Assembly (NCBI GenBank): GCA_900291925.1
Contig: UWYS01000006.1
Location: 1-64,000, forward strand
DNA: 64,000 bases
Origin: Thecaphora thlaspeos
Lineage: Eukaryota > Basidiomycota > Ustilaginomycetes > Urocystidales > Glomosporiaceae
Reading direction: 5' to 3'
Of this stretch, positions 33,736-45,223 are shown one piece after another (position 1 is the stretch's first letter; each line of letters opens with the position of its first letter). The notes beneath the pieces are model-generated. The model saw only the letters and a program-made list of their open reading frames with translations, had not been told where the DNA came from and made no database searches. The position numbers were made by a program, and so were the translations under genes.

Positions 33736-35223
33736 TCGGAGGCGAAGAGGGGGTTTCGATCGAGGTGGCCGAGGTGGAGGTGAGAGGGGTGCGTGCTAAC
33801 CGTCGAAGCTGGAACAGCCGTATAGGGCAAGCTGCTAGACGTAGGCAGGGGAGGGGTCAAGGCTGTTGCCGGTGTGACGAGGGCTCTAGACGCTGCTCAG
33901 TCTCAGGGGGGGGGGAGACGGCGGCTGATCGTGTCGTGGGCGTGAGAGGTCCAGAGAAGCGCCGCGCACCGAGGCCGCAAAATGGTGAAACGGCGGAGGG
34001 CGCAGGGGCGGATCGTGCGTCAGGCGAGCGAGGGACAGAGAGAGATACTTCGGCAAACCTTCCGAAGCGCCGCGGTCGAGATCACAGGAGACAGCCTAAC
34101 CCAAGGGCGAAGAGGTGCGACGGTGCGACGAAAGACGCTCAGCAGAGAGCAGCAATGGAGACGCTTGACGGCCCGATCAAGCAAGAGGAAGTAGAGTAGT
34201 GCTGTGCGGAGTGGTTCCGGAGGATGCTTCTAGGGCTAGGAGGCAAGCGAAAGCTGGAAGGGGACGATGGCGAGTGCCGCGAGGTGGGAGCAGGAGACGA
34301 TGATGGGTAGGCGCAGAAAGAATGACACCGCTGTCCCCACGAGGCTGGCCGCGCCGTTCCGGTCTCGATCAAGCCGGCCACGTCCCTTCTCGCTCAGGCC
34401 GTGTTTTGCCTGTCAGCCAGCGGCCATGTCGCGGAACCAAAGGGGCGGCATGTCCGACCGGCACGGCCAAAAAAAAAGCCTACCTTCTCAGGTGACATTT
34501 GGATCGTGATCGGGATAACTTTGTGCGGCTAGCAGGAGAATCGCGTCACTCGGCTCTCTTCCGATGGCGTGGCGTGGGCGAGTCGGGTTCAGCGACACCT
34601 ACGACTGGCCGTCAGAGAGCCGGACGATGGTGATCTTACAGCAGCAGCAGCATCAGCAGCAGAGAGCAGCGTGGCAGGACAGCGACTGCACAGCGAGTCT
34701 GAGCTGCCGCCTGTTGCTGCTTAAACAGGGTGGCACAGAACAAGCTTCTGCCTCCCAGGCTCGCTGGCTTGCACGCCGAGGCGTGTGGGACGCCAACCAA
34801 GGCCGCGAGAGTGAAAGAGGAGGGTCCGGGAGCGCCGCATCTCCACATTTTCCCGAGGCCCCGGCCGCTGGCTTTGGTGGGCGGGCAGCCTCGCGACCCT
34901 CACCGACGCCTCCCTCCTGCTGCCGCCCGCGCCTCACCTGCCACTTCTCTGCCCTCTTCTCGACACCACGACGGAACGCAGCCGACCCTCGACGCCATTT
35001 ACCTTCGCACCCCTGCATCTACCTTTCGCACCGCCTCCCGGCTCGAGTTCGACGACGGAATCAGACTGCCGTGCGAGGCAGAGTGTGCCGGGTCGCCTCT
35101 TCGCCGGATCATTTCCAAGAAGAGTGGGGCAGCTTCCCCGACCTCTTTCAAGGTGCCGCTCTTTCCGCCAGTAACCACTGATCAGCAAGGAGCGCTTCTG
35201 CTGCTGTAAGGACCCCCACGGCC
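33736..35223. other. Divergent promoter region SWIB gene / VPS17
   Basis: 1.5 kb. A G9 run at about 33906, CAG/CAT repeats (34639-34663) and an A9 run (34469) are visible. ORFs on either strand are Arg/Ser-rich and not credible. Confidence 0.4.
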
Positions 35224-37589
35224 ATGTCTGACTCGAATGCAGGATCGCACCACGATGGACGAGGGGTTGCGCCGCCGACTCTGGATAAGCCGTCCACCCC
35301 TGCTGACGGGACGGTCCGATCCAACGCGACGCTCGTTCCCAACCTGGACCAGCGCAGAGATACCGGCAGCGCTTCCTATCGCAACGGCCAGCCGGCGTCG
35401 GAAGCGCATGGCGCCAGCGCTGTTTACCAGCCGCAAAACCAGGGCGAACCGCAGCGCGAGCTCTTCCTACGCATCCGCATCCTGACAATCGAAAAGGCAA
35501 AGCGCGACCTCATGGTCAGGATGGACGCAATCGTCAGTAGCCAGGACCTTCTAGACGCCTCAGTCCTCCGCTCATCAAGTATCACCTACTGACCCCCTTG
35601 GCCCCCCTTCTTTTGCGTTGGCGTTCCCCGCTCACCAGACCAACGTCCCCCACTTCCGCTCTTCATATCCGGGCTTCACCCGCTCCTACCGGGAGCTCTG
35701 CCTCTTTGCCCTGGCGCTCTCACTTTCTTCGCCTGCCATCATCGTTCCGGCCCTACCGCTGCCCTCGACGACTGCGAGTGGGGTCGAGGACACGAGGATC
35801 CTCCGTCTGATGCTCTCACGCTGGTTCTCACGGATCCTGGCTGAACCGTTCCTCCGCGGCAACCCAGAGACGCGCAACCTGATCGAGGCCGACTTCACCT
35901 ATTCGCCCACACCGCCGGGAGCCGGGAGCTCCTCTGCGGCTCGGAAGCGCTTCGCCAACGCCATGGCCAGCGCGGCCAACGTCGCGTACGGCGGCGTCGA
36001 CTCGACCGGCGGCCTGCCCAACGGCGTGCTGGCCACCTCGGCCTCGGCCGGGACGAGGAGCGGCGGAGGCGGCTTTAGCATTCTCGGGCTCGGCGGCGGA
36101 AGCAAGGGCCTCAGCACGTCGAGGAGCGTCTACGACGACGATGAGGATCTTGTTGCAGCACGCGCAGAGGTGACTCGGCTCGAGATGCAGTTTGCCGACG
36201 CCGCAGAGGCGAGCGAGAAGCTGGCCCACTCACGTCACAATCTCACCTCTGCGCTGGCCGACCTCGCAGCCAAGCTCAACAACCTCGGTGCGGTCGAAGA
36301 GGTGCGGCCACCTTCGATGAGCCTCGGCCTGCCGCACGCCCTCAAGCGCGCGGCCCACATGAGCCGCAGCATCGGCGAGCTTCAGGACGCCCTCAGCAAC
36401 ACCGAGCTGCTCACCCTCGGCGACGCGGTCGCCTATCAGTCGATCAACGCGCGAGCCGCCAAAGAGGCGATGCTCGCCCGCAACGCCCTCGTCGAGGAAC
36501 ACCACCACGCGCAAAAGGCGACGGTGGCCAAGAAGCGCGATGCAGAGCACCTGAAGACGCAACGTAATCTCCGCGCCGATCGCGTCGACGATGCACTCGA
36601 AGAGCTCGAGGACGTGAGTAGGCGAATCTGATCCCGCTTTCTGACCCACGAGGGCCTATCGTACTGACCAGTGGAGGGCGCGTTCCTCGGATCCTGTTGG
36701 TGGACCGCAGGCGAAGCGGCACGAGTCAGCGCTGGCCCAGAACCTCAAGCGAATCAGCCTTAACCTGCACACTAGCCTCCAGACGCACAGCCGGCACGCC
36801 CACCACGACCTGCAGCAGGCTCTGCTCGAACACGCAAAGGGCAGCCTGATGTATCAGAAGCAAATTCTCAAGGAGCTGCGAGCGCTCAAGCCCGAGCTGC
36901 GACCGCAGACCTCGATGGCGGCTCACTCGTCCTCGTCGGCGGCGGGGACGATGGTTTCGCCGTCGGCTGCAGGTCCCGTGTCGGTAGCTGGGTCGTTCGA
37001 GGGGCATCGTCCTTACGAAGCGCCAGCCTCTCCCGCTTCCGCTTCCCATACCCCGAACCTGCCCACCGCCGCTGTCGTTACGGCACGACCGCCTTCATCG
37101 GACATGGTCAAGTCCGGGAGCGCCTCTTTGATCCCCACCTCCCCGCCTCGGACAAGTAGCATGCCGACTTCACGCAGCTTCTCGTCACAAGGCATCCCTC
37201 CCCCGGCCGTCGCCGAAGCCGGCACCGCCGCTCAGCCCACACCACCTCGACCCAACCCCTGGATGCGCGCCGACTCACAACAGTCCCACCCTCATCAATC
37301 CGGTATGACGCAATCAGTCTACCAGGCTGCACCGCCTTCTCAAGGTTTCGGCAGGAACGACTCGACCGCTTTCCAGCAGCAGCAGCAGCAACAACAACTG
37401 GGCGGCAACGCGATGGCACAGAGCATGTTCGTCGGAGCCCCCCCGCCAGGCGCGGTAGACGGAGGGTTTGCGAGTAGGTTCGGGACGCTCAACTCGGGCG
37501 GTGCCGGATTCGGGAGCAGCGGGACGGCGAGCGGACGCAGTCGCATTTCAGCCAGCGAGGCGGCGAGGAGTCTGGCGGGCAAGTTCTAA
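35224..37589 (+). CDS. VPS17: Vps17-like PX-BAR sorting nexin (retromer)
   Basis: Three exons (35224-35532, 35639-36613, 36711-37589) give 720 residues; introns are 106 and 97 nt, the first with a GTCAGT donor. A PX domain lies at about 79-195 (ELFLRIRILTIEKAKRDL, then TNVPHFRSSYPGFTRSYREL, IIVPALPLPS, LIEADFTYSP). A long alpha-helical BAR region covers about 267-500, and the last 220 residues are Pro/Ser/Gln-rich. The canonical PI3P-binding arginines are not obvious, as known for Vps17. Vps17 pairs with Vps5 to form the SNX-BAR membrane-bending part of retromer for endosome-to-Golgi recycling. Related SNX-BARs are a less likely alternative. Confidence 0.8.
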
Positions 37590-38003
37590 TCCGTCCTGCC
37601 TCACGTTCCTTTGCTCTTTCGTCGAGCGTTGCGCCGTGTGTCATGGCATGTAGACGAGCTTGACCGGAGAATTGCCAAGGAGTCGATGATTTGTCATGTC
37701 GAAAGGGAGATCGAACGTGGATTGAAAGAGGACGACGATGGGGATGCGTTGTGAGGACAGAGAGTACAAATACAGATGAGAAATCGAGACGCACGGACGG
37801 ACGAGCGGATGGCGAGAATACTGCGGTGGTATAGGACAGACTTGAGTGTCGCAGGGATTGAGATGCTGAGAGACGGATGTAGCGACGCCCGAATGAGACC
37901 GACAAGCGGCAGGGTCGAAGGTGACGGTAGTAGATGCCTTGGTACGGAACGCGTTCATCATTAAGGAATGCCAAAACGAGACGGGATGTGAGGTGGCGTG
38001 GGA
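37590..38003. other. Convergent intergenic, no gene seen
   Basis: 414 bp between VPS17 and the small membrane protein gene. No feature recognised beyond likely 3' UTRs. Confidence 0.4.
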
Positions 38004-38637
38004 CTAAGCGGCGGCAGCGACCAGCGAAGCGGGCGAGACGGGTCGGTGGCGTAGGTCAAAGAGGGGAGCGTGTTCGTGTCGGTGCTGCGGCTGAGGCTTG
38101 TACGCGACGGCGGGAGAGGCGGAAACTTGTGCGCTGACGGTATCCAGATCGTCTCTGTAGGCTGGCGCGGGTTCGACCTTGACGATCGAAGAGCTGTATA
38201 GTGAGAGAGGAGCCATGGAGGAAAGGGTTAGGCTCAAGCGTCGTCGAAGTGCGATGGAGAATTCCTAGAGAATCGCGAGGAAAACTTACGCTTTGACGTC
38301 GCTCGCCGTCAAACGCCTGCTGACTTGATGCAGTTCCATCTCTTCCAACCAATCGTGGGCGTCCCATTGCACTGTCCTCGGCGCACATGAGGGATTTCGT
38401 GTATGCAAGGCTCTTATCAGCTCGCACTATCCTCTCTCTACCTTTGCGTCTGTGAGGTGGGGACGGACACGTACGCTGTGTGATGAAGCCGACGAGCCAG
38501 CTCTGCTTCCACTCCTCTGGCAGGAATGCAACGAGGAGTGCTGGGACGAGACACGACATCGTCAAGATGTAGCCCAGCACGTTGAGCGTGAGGTGTTGGA
38601 GGGAGTCGAGCAGCGGGATCAGTGTGTGGGTTGACAT
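38004..38637 (-). CDS. Small predicted membrane protein, three exons
   Basis: Three exons (38475-38637, 38290-38371, 38004-38193) in agreeing phases encode 144 residues. The first 55 residues are MSTHTLIPLLDSLQHLTLN followed by a hydrophobic stretch (VLGYILTMSCLVPALLVAFL) and PEEWKQSWLVGFITQ. After the first splice comes QWDAHDWLEEMELHQVSRRL, a likely amphipathic helix, then a hydrophilic tail ending in Ala4. One membrane segment (about 19-41) seems likely. I do not recognise the family. The model rests on donors GTACGT and GTAAGT and acceptors chosen because they keep one protein-like frame; an alternative second exon in another frame was considered less likely. Confidence 0.55.
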
Positions 38638-39481
38638 GGTGAGAGATAAGAGATTGCACGAGGCGTCGATTTTTCGTCTTCGTCTGTCGTGGCAAGCAGG
38701 GAGTTGTGGAGGTTGGAGGGGATTAACAAGGTCCGTGATGGTGGTGGTTGAAGACAAACAAAGACAACCATCGAGCACTCTCTGCCTGCTGTCGACGTCG
38801 ACACATGCTCAAGCTCTGAGAGCCAGGCCAAGAGAGTGAGCAGCGGACGGACGAGCGAGCGAGCGAGCGAGCGTAGTGCAAGGGCAGACTCGCTAGGGGC
38901 TCAAAGCGCTCAGCAGCCACCGGCCTAGGTTATCTGGGCGCAAAGTGACAGGCGCGCCCAAGACGCCGGCCGCCTTGGGTCGCGTGCCCAAGTTAAGCCG
39001 CGGGTCTTTCCAGCAGTCGCGCTAGCTGGCCTTACAGCCCAGCCCGCACGCTCCCGGTGCCACCCACGTTCCCTCCCTTTTTTGTACATACCGTCTTCAG
39101 TCAGAGCACGCGCCTTCATTTGATGCCTTGTCGCGCGCAGCCTGTGCCACAATCAAGAATGCAGCGCAGATTAACGCGTATGCCGAGCAAGGCGTCGACC
39201 GACGTTCCACGTACTTGGCTGCCATGGTGCCGCTGCGGGCAGCGTTCGGCCGCCAGGACCCTGAACCGACATACATACCGTGGTGGTAGACATGGTCTGA
39301 ATCCAGTGACCGCTGGCCGGAGAGAGGAGCAGCAGAGCACTTGCGATCGAACGACAAACAAAAGTGGTGCGAGCTCGAAATACGATGATGATTGCCTTGA
39401 CGCCTCCATCTCCAGGCCTTACACCCACCACGACAAACACTACACTAGCTATCCACTGCACGGCACGCTCGTCACCCCGCA
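38638..39481. other. Intergenic, no gene seen
   Basis: Between two minus-strand genes. A GAGC run occurs near 38850-38872. Plus-strand ORF 39057-39944 overlaps the SEC27 3' end and is a shadow. Confidence 0.4.
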
Positions 39482-42456
39482 TCATGCTAGAAGATCTTCT
39501 GGCGCTTCCGCGGATGCGCCGTTGACTGTCAAAGGGAGAGGCAGAGGAGAAGCGTACTTGGTCGTTAGTGTCGCCGTCGCCGTCGCTGTCGCTGTCGCTG
39601 TCATTGCCAAGGGACTCCCGGACTCACCTCCGTTCGTCGTGGACCCCGCCGTCACCGCCTTCTTTCTCGGCCCCGGCGCCTTGGCACGCGCCTCTACCTC
39701 CTTCTGTAATGCCGCCTGCCACCCTTCCTCGAACAGGTCTTCGTCCGTGCTCGGATCGGCGATGCTGGCCGCGATGGCGTTCTGCTTGTGTCGGTTGGTG
39801 CTCTCGAGCTCCTTGCGCCACCTCACCACCAGCTCCGGGACCCGCGACGGCGCGTACGTCCGCGCAAACATGGCCGCCTCCGAGATGCGTCCCGCCCGCT
39901 CCAGCAGGTCGATGCACGAGTCGACCTCGCCTAGCTGGAGGTAAGCGGCAAAGGCGATGTTGGTCGAGCCCTTCTCCTGCGCGAGGTCGGCCAGACGGCC
40001 CAGCGCCTCGCGGTCGTTGGTCGACGTCGCGACCAACAGCAGCGACGAGAGGTCCTGCGCCCTTTCAAAGCACTCCTGTGCCAGCTGGACGTTCCACTGC
40101 GCCAGCGCCTTGTCGCCGATCGTCCTCCACCGCGGCTCGGAACCTGTCTGCGGCCCGGAGCGCGCAATGTCGAGCGCCGTCTCAAAATTGTCGAGCGAAA
40201 TGGCCAGGTCGAAGCGGTGGTCCGGATCCGTGGAGACGTCGAGCGCCAGCTCCTTGAGGTCCTGCGTCTCGAGGAAGCGCGCCACCTTGTTGCGCTGGTC
40301 GGCCGGGACGCTGTCCAGCAGCTCGCCCGCCGCATCGAGGTCGCCGCGCAAAATCGCCGTCTGGTACTCGACCATGGCGAGCGAGAGGTTGTAGCTGAAG
40401 ATGGAGAGATCCTTATTAACGAGGTAGACGCGGCCGTGCTGAGGGATGTAGCCGAGCAGGTAGAGCTCATGGTCGGAATGGGTGATGGTGTGGATCTGCT
40501 CGCCAACGAGGTACTGGAGGCGGTGCGTCGAGTTGGTGTAGATGAAGCACTCGCCCGTCCACTTGGCCGTCCGCACGGACTCCGAAATCTCGGTGATGAC
40601 CTCGAAAGCATCCTCAACGCCATCGTCCTCGACCTCGGCGCCCGAGTCGAGGTAGGCAGCGTAGGCGTCGCGGTTGAAGCGGAGCACGTAGAAGCTGTCC
40701 TCGCAAACGATGGCGGCGAGTTCGCCGGTGCCCGACCACTGGATGCTCTTTGCCTCAACGTCGATCCGCCTGACCAGCGCGCCCGTCTCCCAGTCGTAGA
40801 AGCAGACGAAGCCCTGGCCAAGGACGCCGAGCAGCGAGCCGCCCGAGACGTTTTCGACGTTGTAGGCCAGCGTCAGCAGGCCTGCACGCTCCTTGAAGTT
40901 GCGAAAGACCTTGACCTTGGCGCCGTCCTCGTGAACTGCGTAGGTGTTGCTGTCGCTCGACCAGGCGAAGCCGAGGCCGGTACCAAACGCCTTGTTTCTC
41001 CAGGCGAGCGCTGTGTAGATAATATACTCGCCATCGCCGCACACGGTGACGAAGCGTCCGTTGGGGCTGTGCTGTAGCAATTGCGGGTAGACCTCAGTCG
41101 AGCCCATCTCGCGGACCGAGACCGGGATCCTCTGGTCTTCCGGCACCTCGTCGTCTGTAGAGCCGCGAGCGCACATTGGCAAGGAACGAGTCGGACGTCG
41201 AAGGAGGAAGGAAGAAGGAGTCAGCTTGCGGCTATCGCTGACAAGGACAGAGGGCAAGTAACAGGGAGAGCGGAGGCTATGTCGATCACGTACCGATGGC
41301 AGCAGAGACGTTGGCGCTGAGCACTTCGGAGTTCTTGGCCCATACGACTTTTCCGGCAGCGTCCATGCTGACGCTCGGCTCTTCCTTGCCAAGCTTGACG
41401 ACGACCACGCCCTCATCGTATCCGATCGCGACGTCGTTTCCATCCTTCTTGTAGGCAACGCACCAGACTCGTTCAAGGCCGTAGTCGAGCGTCGACTCGA
41501 GGCGGTAAGTGTTGGAGTGCCAGAGCTTCACGGTCCCATCCTCAGAGCCGGAGATGATGAGCGGGAGCGACGGGTGAAAGACGGCGAACGACACGTTGGA
41601 CGTGTGACCAGTCAGCGTCTGGACGCACGACTTGGACAGGTAGTCCCAGACCTTGACGGTGCGGTCGTCGCCGGTGGTCAGCATGTAGGGCTTCTCGCCG
41701 CCGTGGAAGTATTCGACGTAGTTGACGCCCTTGTCGTGCGCGTCGAGGGTGAAGTTGGCGACACTGGACCCGAGCGTCCAGACCTTGACAGTACGGTCGA
41801 GGCAAGACGAGGCAAAGGTGTTGCTGTCCTTGGGGTTGAAGCAGAGGTTCATGATGTAGTGGGTATGTCCTTCGAACGTCTAGCTCGTCGCGAAGCGAGG
41901 GGCGGGGGCGAGGGAGGAAAATGGTGGGTACGGGGACAAAGGAATTCGGCGAGAGGGGTCGGGTCTAGTCAGCCTGGCGTACCCTACAATGAGCCATACA
42001 GCGAGCGACGGCGAGCATGACCCGGGATCAGTGTGACACGAGACTCACCTGAACGAGCCTCCAGCCCTTCTCCCAATCCCACATCTTGATGGTCATGTCG
42101 TCGCTTCCCGTCAGCACGTAGCTCCCCGTCGGGTGAACGGCGAGGCATCGGATGTAGTCAGGGTGCGCCTCGAAGCTGGTGACCTTTTCGTGTGTGTTGT
42201 AGTTGAAAGCGCGGAGCTGGAAGTCGTCTGAGCCGGCGACGAACCAGTTTTTGCGGGCGATGAACTTGACGCAGCGGACGGGGACGTTTGTAACCTCAAA
42301 AGTCTTCACGATGGAGCCAGTCTCGTAGTTCCAGATGTTGACGGAGCCGCTGTAGAGACCGGCGAGGAGCCAAGGCTCGGTGGGGTGGAAGTCGAGCGAC
42401 TTTACCCGCTCGGAGCGGGCAAAGAGCTTCCTCTGAATATCGAGGAGCATCGGCAT
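39482..42456 (-). CDS. SEC27: COPI coat beta-prime subunit
   Basis: Exons 42049-42456, 41294-41879 and 39628-41154 plus a last exon 39482-39525; introns of 169, 139 and 102 nt. Spliced this way the protein has 854 residues (888 if the last intron is retained). It starts [19 protein letters not shown], the beta-prime-COP N-terminus. WD40 repeats fill about 1-300 ([61 protein letters not shown]); a second propeller and the alpha-solenoid ([22 protein letters not shown]-type helices) follow. Sec27 binds dilysine retrieval signals and forms the outer COPI cage with alpha-COP for Golgi-to-ER traffic. The start matches the family exactly, so upstream in-frame codons are ignored. Confidence 0.93.
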
Positions 42457-45223
42457 GACGAAAGATGGCGCTCGTGCTCCGGAGGTGACGGGTCGGTGAT
42501 GGAGCACCAATGAACTCTAATGGACACGAGCGGTGTCGTTTCTGTGGCGAGCAGCGGTGGCAGAGGCTGCCTGTCGTTGGGCGGAAGGCTTTGTCGCGGC
42601 AGATGCAAGCAGGAGGGCCTCGTGAGCGCAAGTAGCCTTGGTAGCGGCCGGTCTGGGTTCCTGCGCCTGTGAAGCGGCGTGTAGGAGTCGTGAAGATACG
42701 TGAGAGGGTTGGCGGAGGGGTGCGGGGGAAGGGCGAGAGGAGCGATGAGGGGTCTTTGGTGGCGGGGTCGGTGGTGGTGGTCTCGAGAAGGAGGTCGAGG
42801 CGAGTGCCAGCCAACCCAGACTTCCCGCTGCTACCCTGCCTGCCTTGCTTGGCATGCCTCGCTGGAAGCTGGCTCGAGCCCCTCGACCTCCCCCGACCCG
42901 CGTCTTCCCAGGCGCGCTCTCGGATCCGGAATTTCAGAGACGCTACTCGAGTGATCGCTTCTATAGCCGCGGTTGTCTAGCCGCCATCGTACATCCAGCA
43001 GTCGTCAACCGCCACGGCCTTTCGATCATATTCGGTGGCGTCGGGCAAACCCCCTCTCTCTGATCGGTCCTCAACGGGGTTGCGACAAGGCAGCTTAAGC
43101 AGGTCAGCAATGCGGGGAGAGAAAGAAGAGGGGTTATTGAGCGAGGATCATCATGATCAGCGTTGGCCCACACCGAGTGTTCGCTTCACAGGCTGCTCTT
43201 GTCAAGGCATGCGGTGGGCGTTCAGGTCGACTGAGCGTGCGACTGTAGGTCTCGTAAACGAATATTATTTGTTCCCATCACCCAGATGACTTGGCGTGGG
43301 CTCAACGTTCAAGATGCCCCGTGGTCGAGGAGCCAGTCCAGCAGTCGGAGCAAGCCGACGACACGACAGCGCGTGCGGTCTTGTGCGTCATGCCATGCTC
43401 TGCTTTCGATGGCGAGGCGGATCTCGCCCCCAAGAGCATCGCCCGGGCACACGGGCCCCGCTCTGCTGGGTCGACCAAGGCAGAGCGGCAGGTAGGGTGC
43501 TCCCTTTGGTCAGGCGAGGGGTCCCCTCCAGGCATCGCCGAGGAGGACCGAAAGCGGCACGAAGGCTCCTGGGCGAAGCCTGAGCCAACGTCAGAGGGAG
43601 GGACAGGCAGATGGAAAGGCTGCCTTCTGGATGTATCATCGACGAGATGAGACTGCCTGCATCCAAGATATTTGCGTGTTGGCCGCGCGGTTTGGCACTC
43701 ATAGATCCAGCGGGTCGGCAAGACCCTGCCTGCTAAGAGCTCTTCTGAGGTCTACTCGAGATCAACACGCAGACACACGCAGGAGGGGATGACGTTAGAG
43801 AGAGTGTGTATGTAGCGACGGGCGCCGTCCAAGATTTGACACAAGACGAGACGACCGGGTCAGCATCTGGCGCTGTGTGAGTCGGACGGCAAAGGCGGGC
43901 GGATGGAAATGGCAGGCCTGCAGCCGTAGCCTGCTCAGCTTCATATGATCACAAGTAGGTGAAAAGCCAAGGGGAGACTCTCATGATCGAGAGCAGCACG
44001 GGGTGTGCGGGCATGACATCGGCGGAGGTTGAGGGCCATGTTCGAGTTTGGAGCGGCAGCCCGAGACCGCGGCAATTTAATTTTATATTTTAAATTTAAA
44101 TTTAAATTTTCGGAGAACGTCTTTTTGCCCAGTCGTCTCCAGCCCGGTTCTAGGCCAGCAGCCTGGCCGAACGAAAGCGGCGCAGGCCTCATTGACGGGA
44201 AAACGGGCGCGATCCGGCCAGGGCCTGCTGCTGCGCCTGCTCGCTGGCGGCCAGGGTGACGTTAGCCATCGTCGGATCTCAACCAACACCTAAGGGGACA
44301 CCGCCCCGCCTGCCTCTCCCGCTCTGCTCTTGGACGCCCCTTTGCTCGTCGGCCTCGTTCCGTCGTCATTTCGTATGGCGTACCGCCACGCATCCTGTTG
44401 TGACCTGAGCTGAGCTGACCTACACCGTCTCGTCGCAGCTTGTTTCTCCACCATGCCGTCCCATCCGTTACATACAGAGCACCATCATCATCACCTGCCG
44501 ATCCAAAACGCGCTCCCCTTGGCAGCAGCGTTCCCGCCTACGCGTACAGCCGCCTGCCGCGTTTTCGCCCCTCCTCCGACACACCTCTCTAGGGTGGCTT
44601 GCCTCAGCGTGCCGTCTCTTTGTTCGCGTTCCAGTGCCGTTTCCTCTCTCTAGCTGTTCCCTAGCGCTCGCACCCGCCATTCTGGCTCTTTGGCCATTCA
44701 GCGTCCGTCGTCGCTGTCGCCTTGCCCCCCCTTCGGAAGGAACCGTCTTCGGACCCTTTGGCCTCAACGCTTGACTGCGCGGCACGACTTCCGAAACCGA
44801 CTAGCCCATCAAACACAAAGCGCGGGTGACCCGAGAGAGTCAGGCGGGCGAACTTGACGCCAGAAAAACAACGCGGCAACTCGCAAGCCGGGCAAAGCAG
44901 GCAAGAGACCAACAGGCGCCGTCCCTTTTCCCCCGCCCTGCAGCACCAGCAACAGCTGCCCCATTTGCCGCATCTTTGCGCCGACTCTCCTCGCCGTTCT
45001 CACCACCATCTCCGATCCACGGTCATCTCACCGCACCGCCAAACACTCATCCCCTCGCTGGAGCAGCGCAGCGCATCGCATCGCATCGCCTCGTCTCGCC
45101 CTCATCGTTTGGGCCGGTGTGTGCCGCTTTCGCCCGGCCGCACTCGCGCGCCCCACCACCTCGCTCGACGACCTGGCCTCCATCCACCGCCCACCTCATA
45201 TCATTCTCCCCCTTCTGCAAGCC
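42457..45223. promoter_or_regulatory. Long divergent intergenic SEC27 / Myb-like gene
   Basis: 2.8 kb. Notable points: a 65-codon coding-like open frame without ATG on the minus strand at 43308-43510; a 37-bp A/T island with a TAAATTTAAATTTAAATTT palindrome (44074-44110); and GCATC repeats (45072-45087) in the leader of the downstream gene. Other ORFs are not credible. Confidence 0.45.

Noticed and set aside
34934..35500. 188-residue minus-strand ORF
   Set aside because: Antisense to VPS17 exon 1 and its leader, with no protein-like features.
39057..39944. 295-residue plus-strand ORF
   Set aside because: Antisense shadow of the SEC27 C-terminus plus intergenic sequence.
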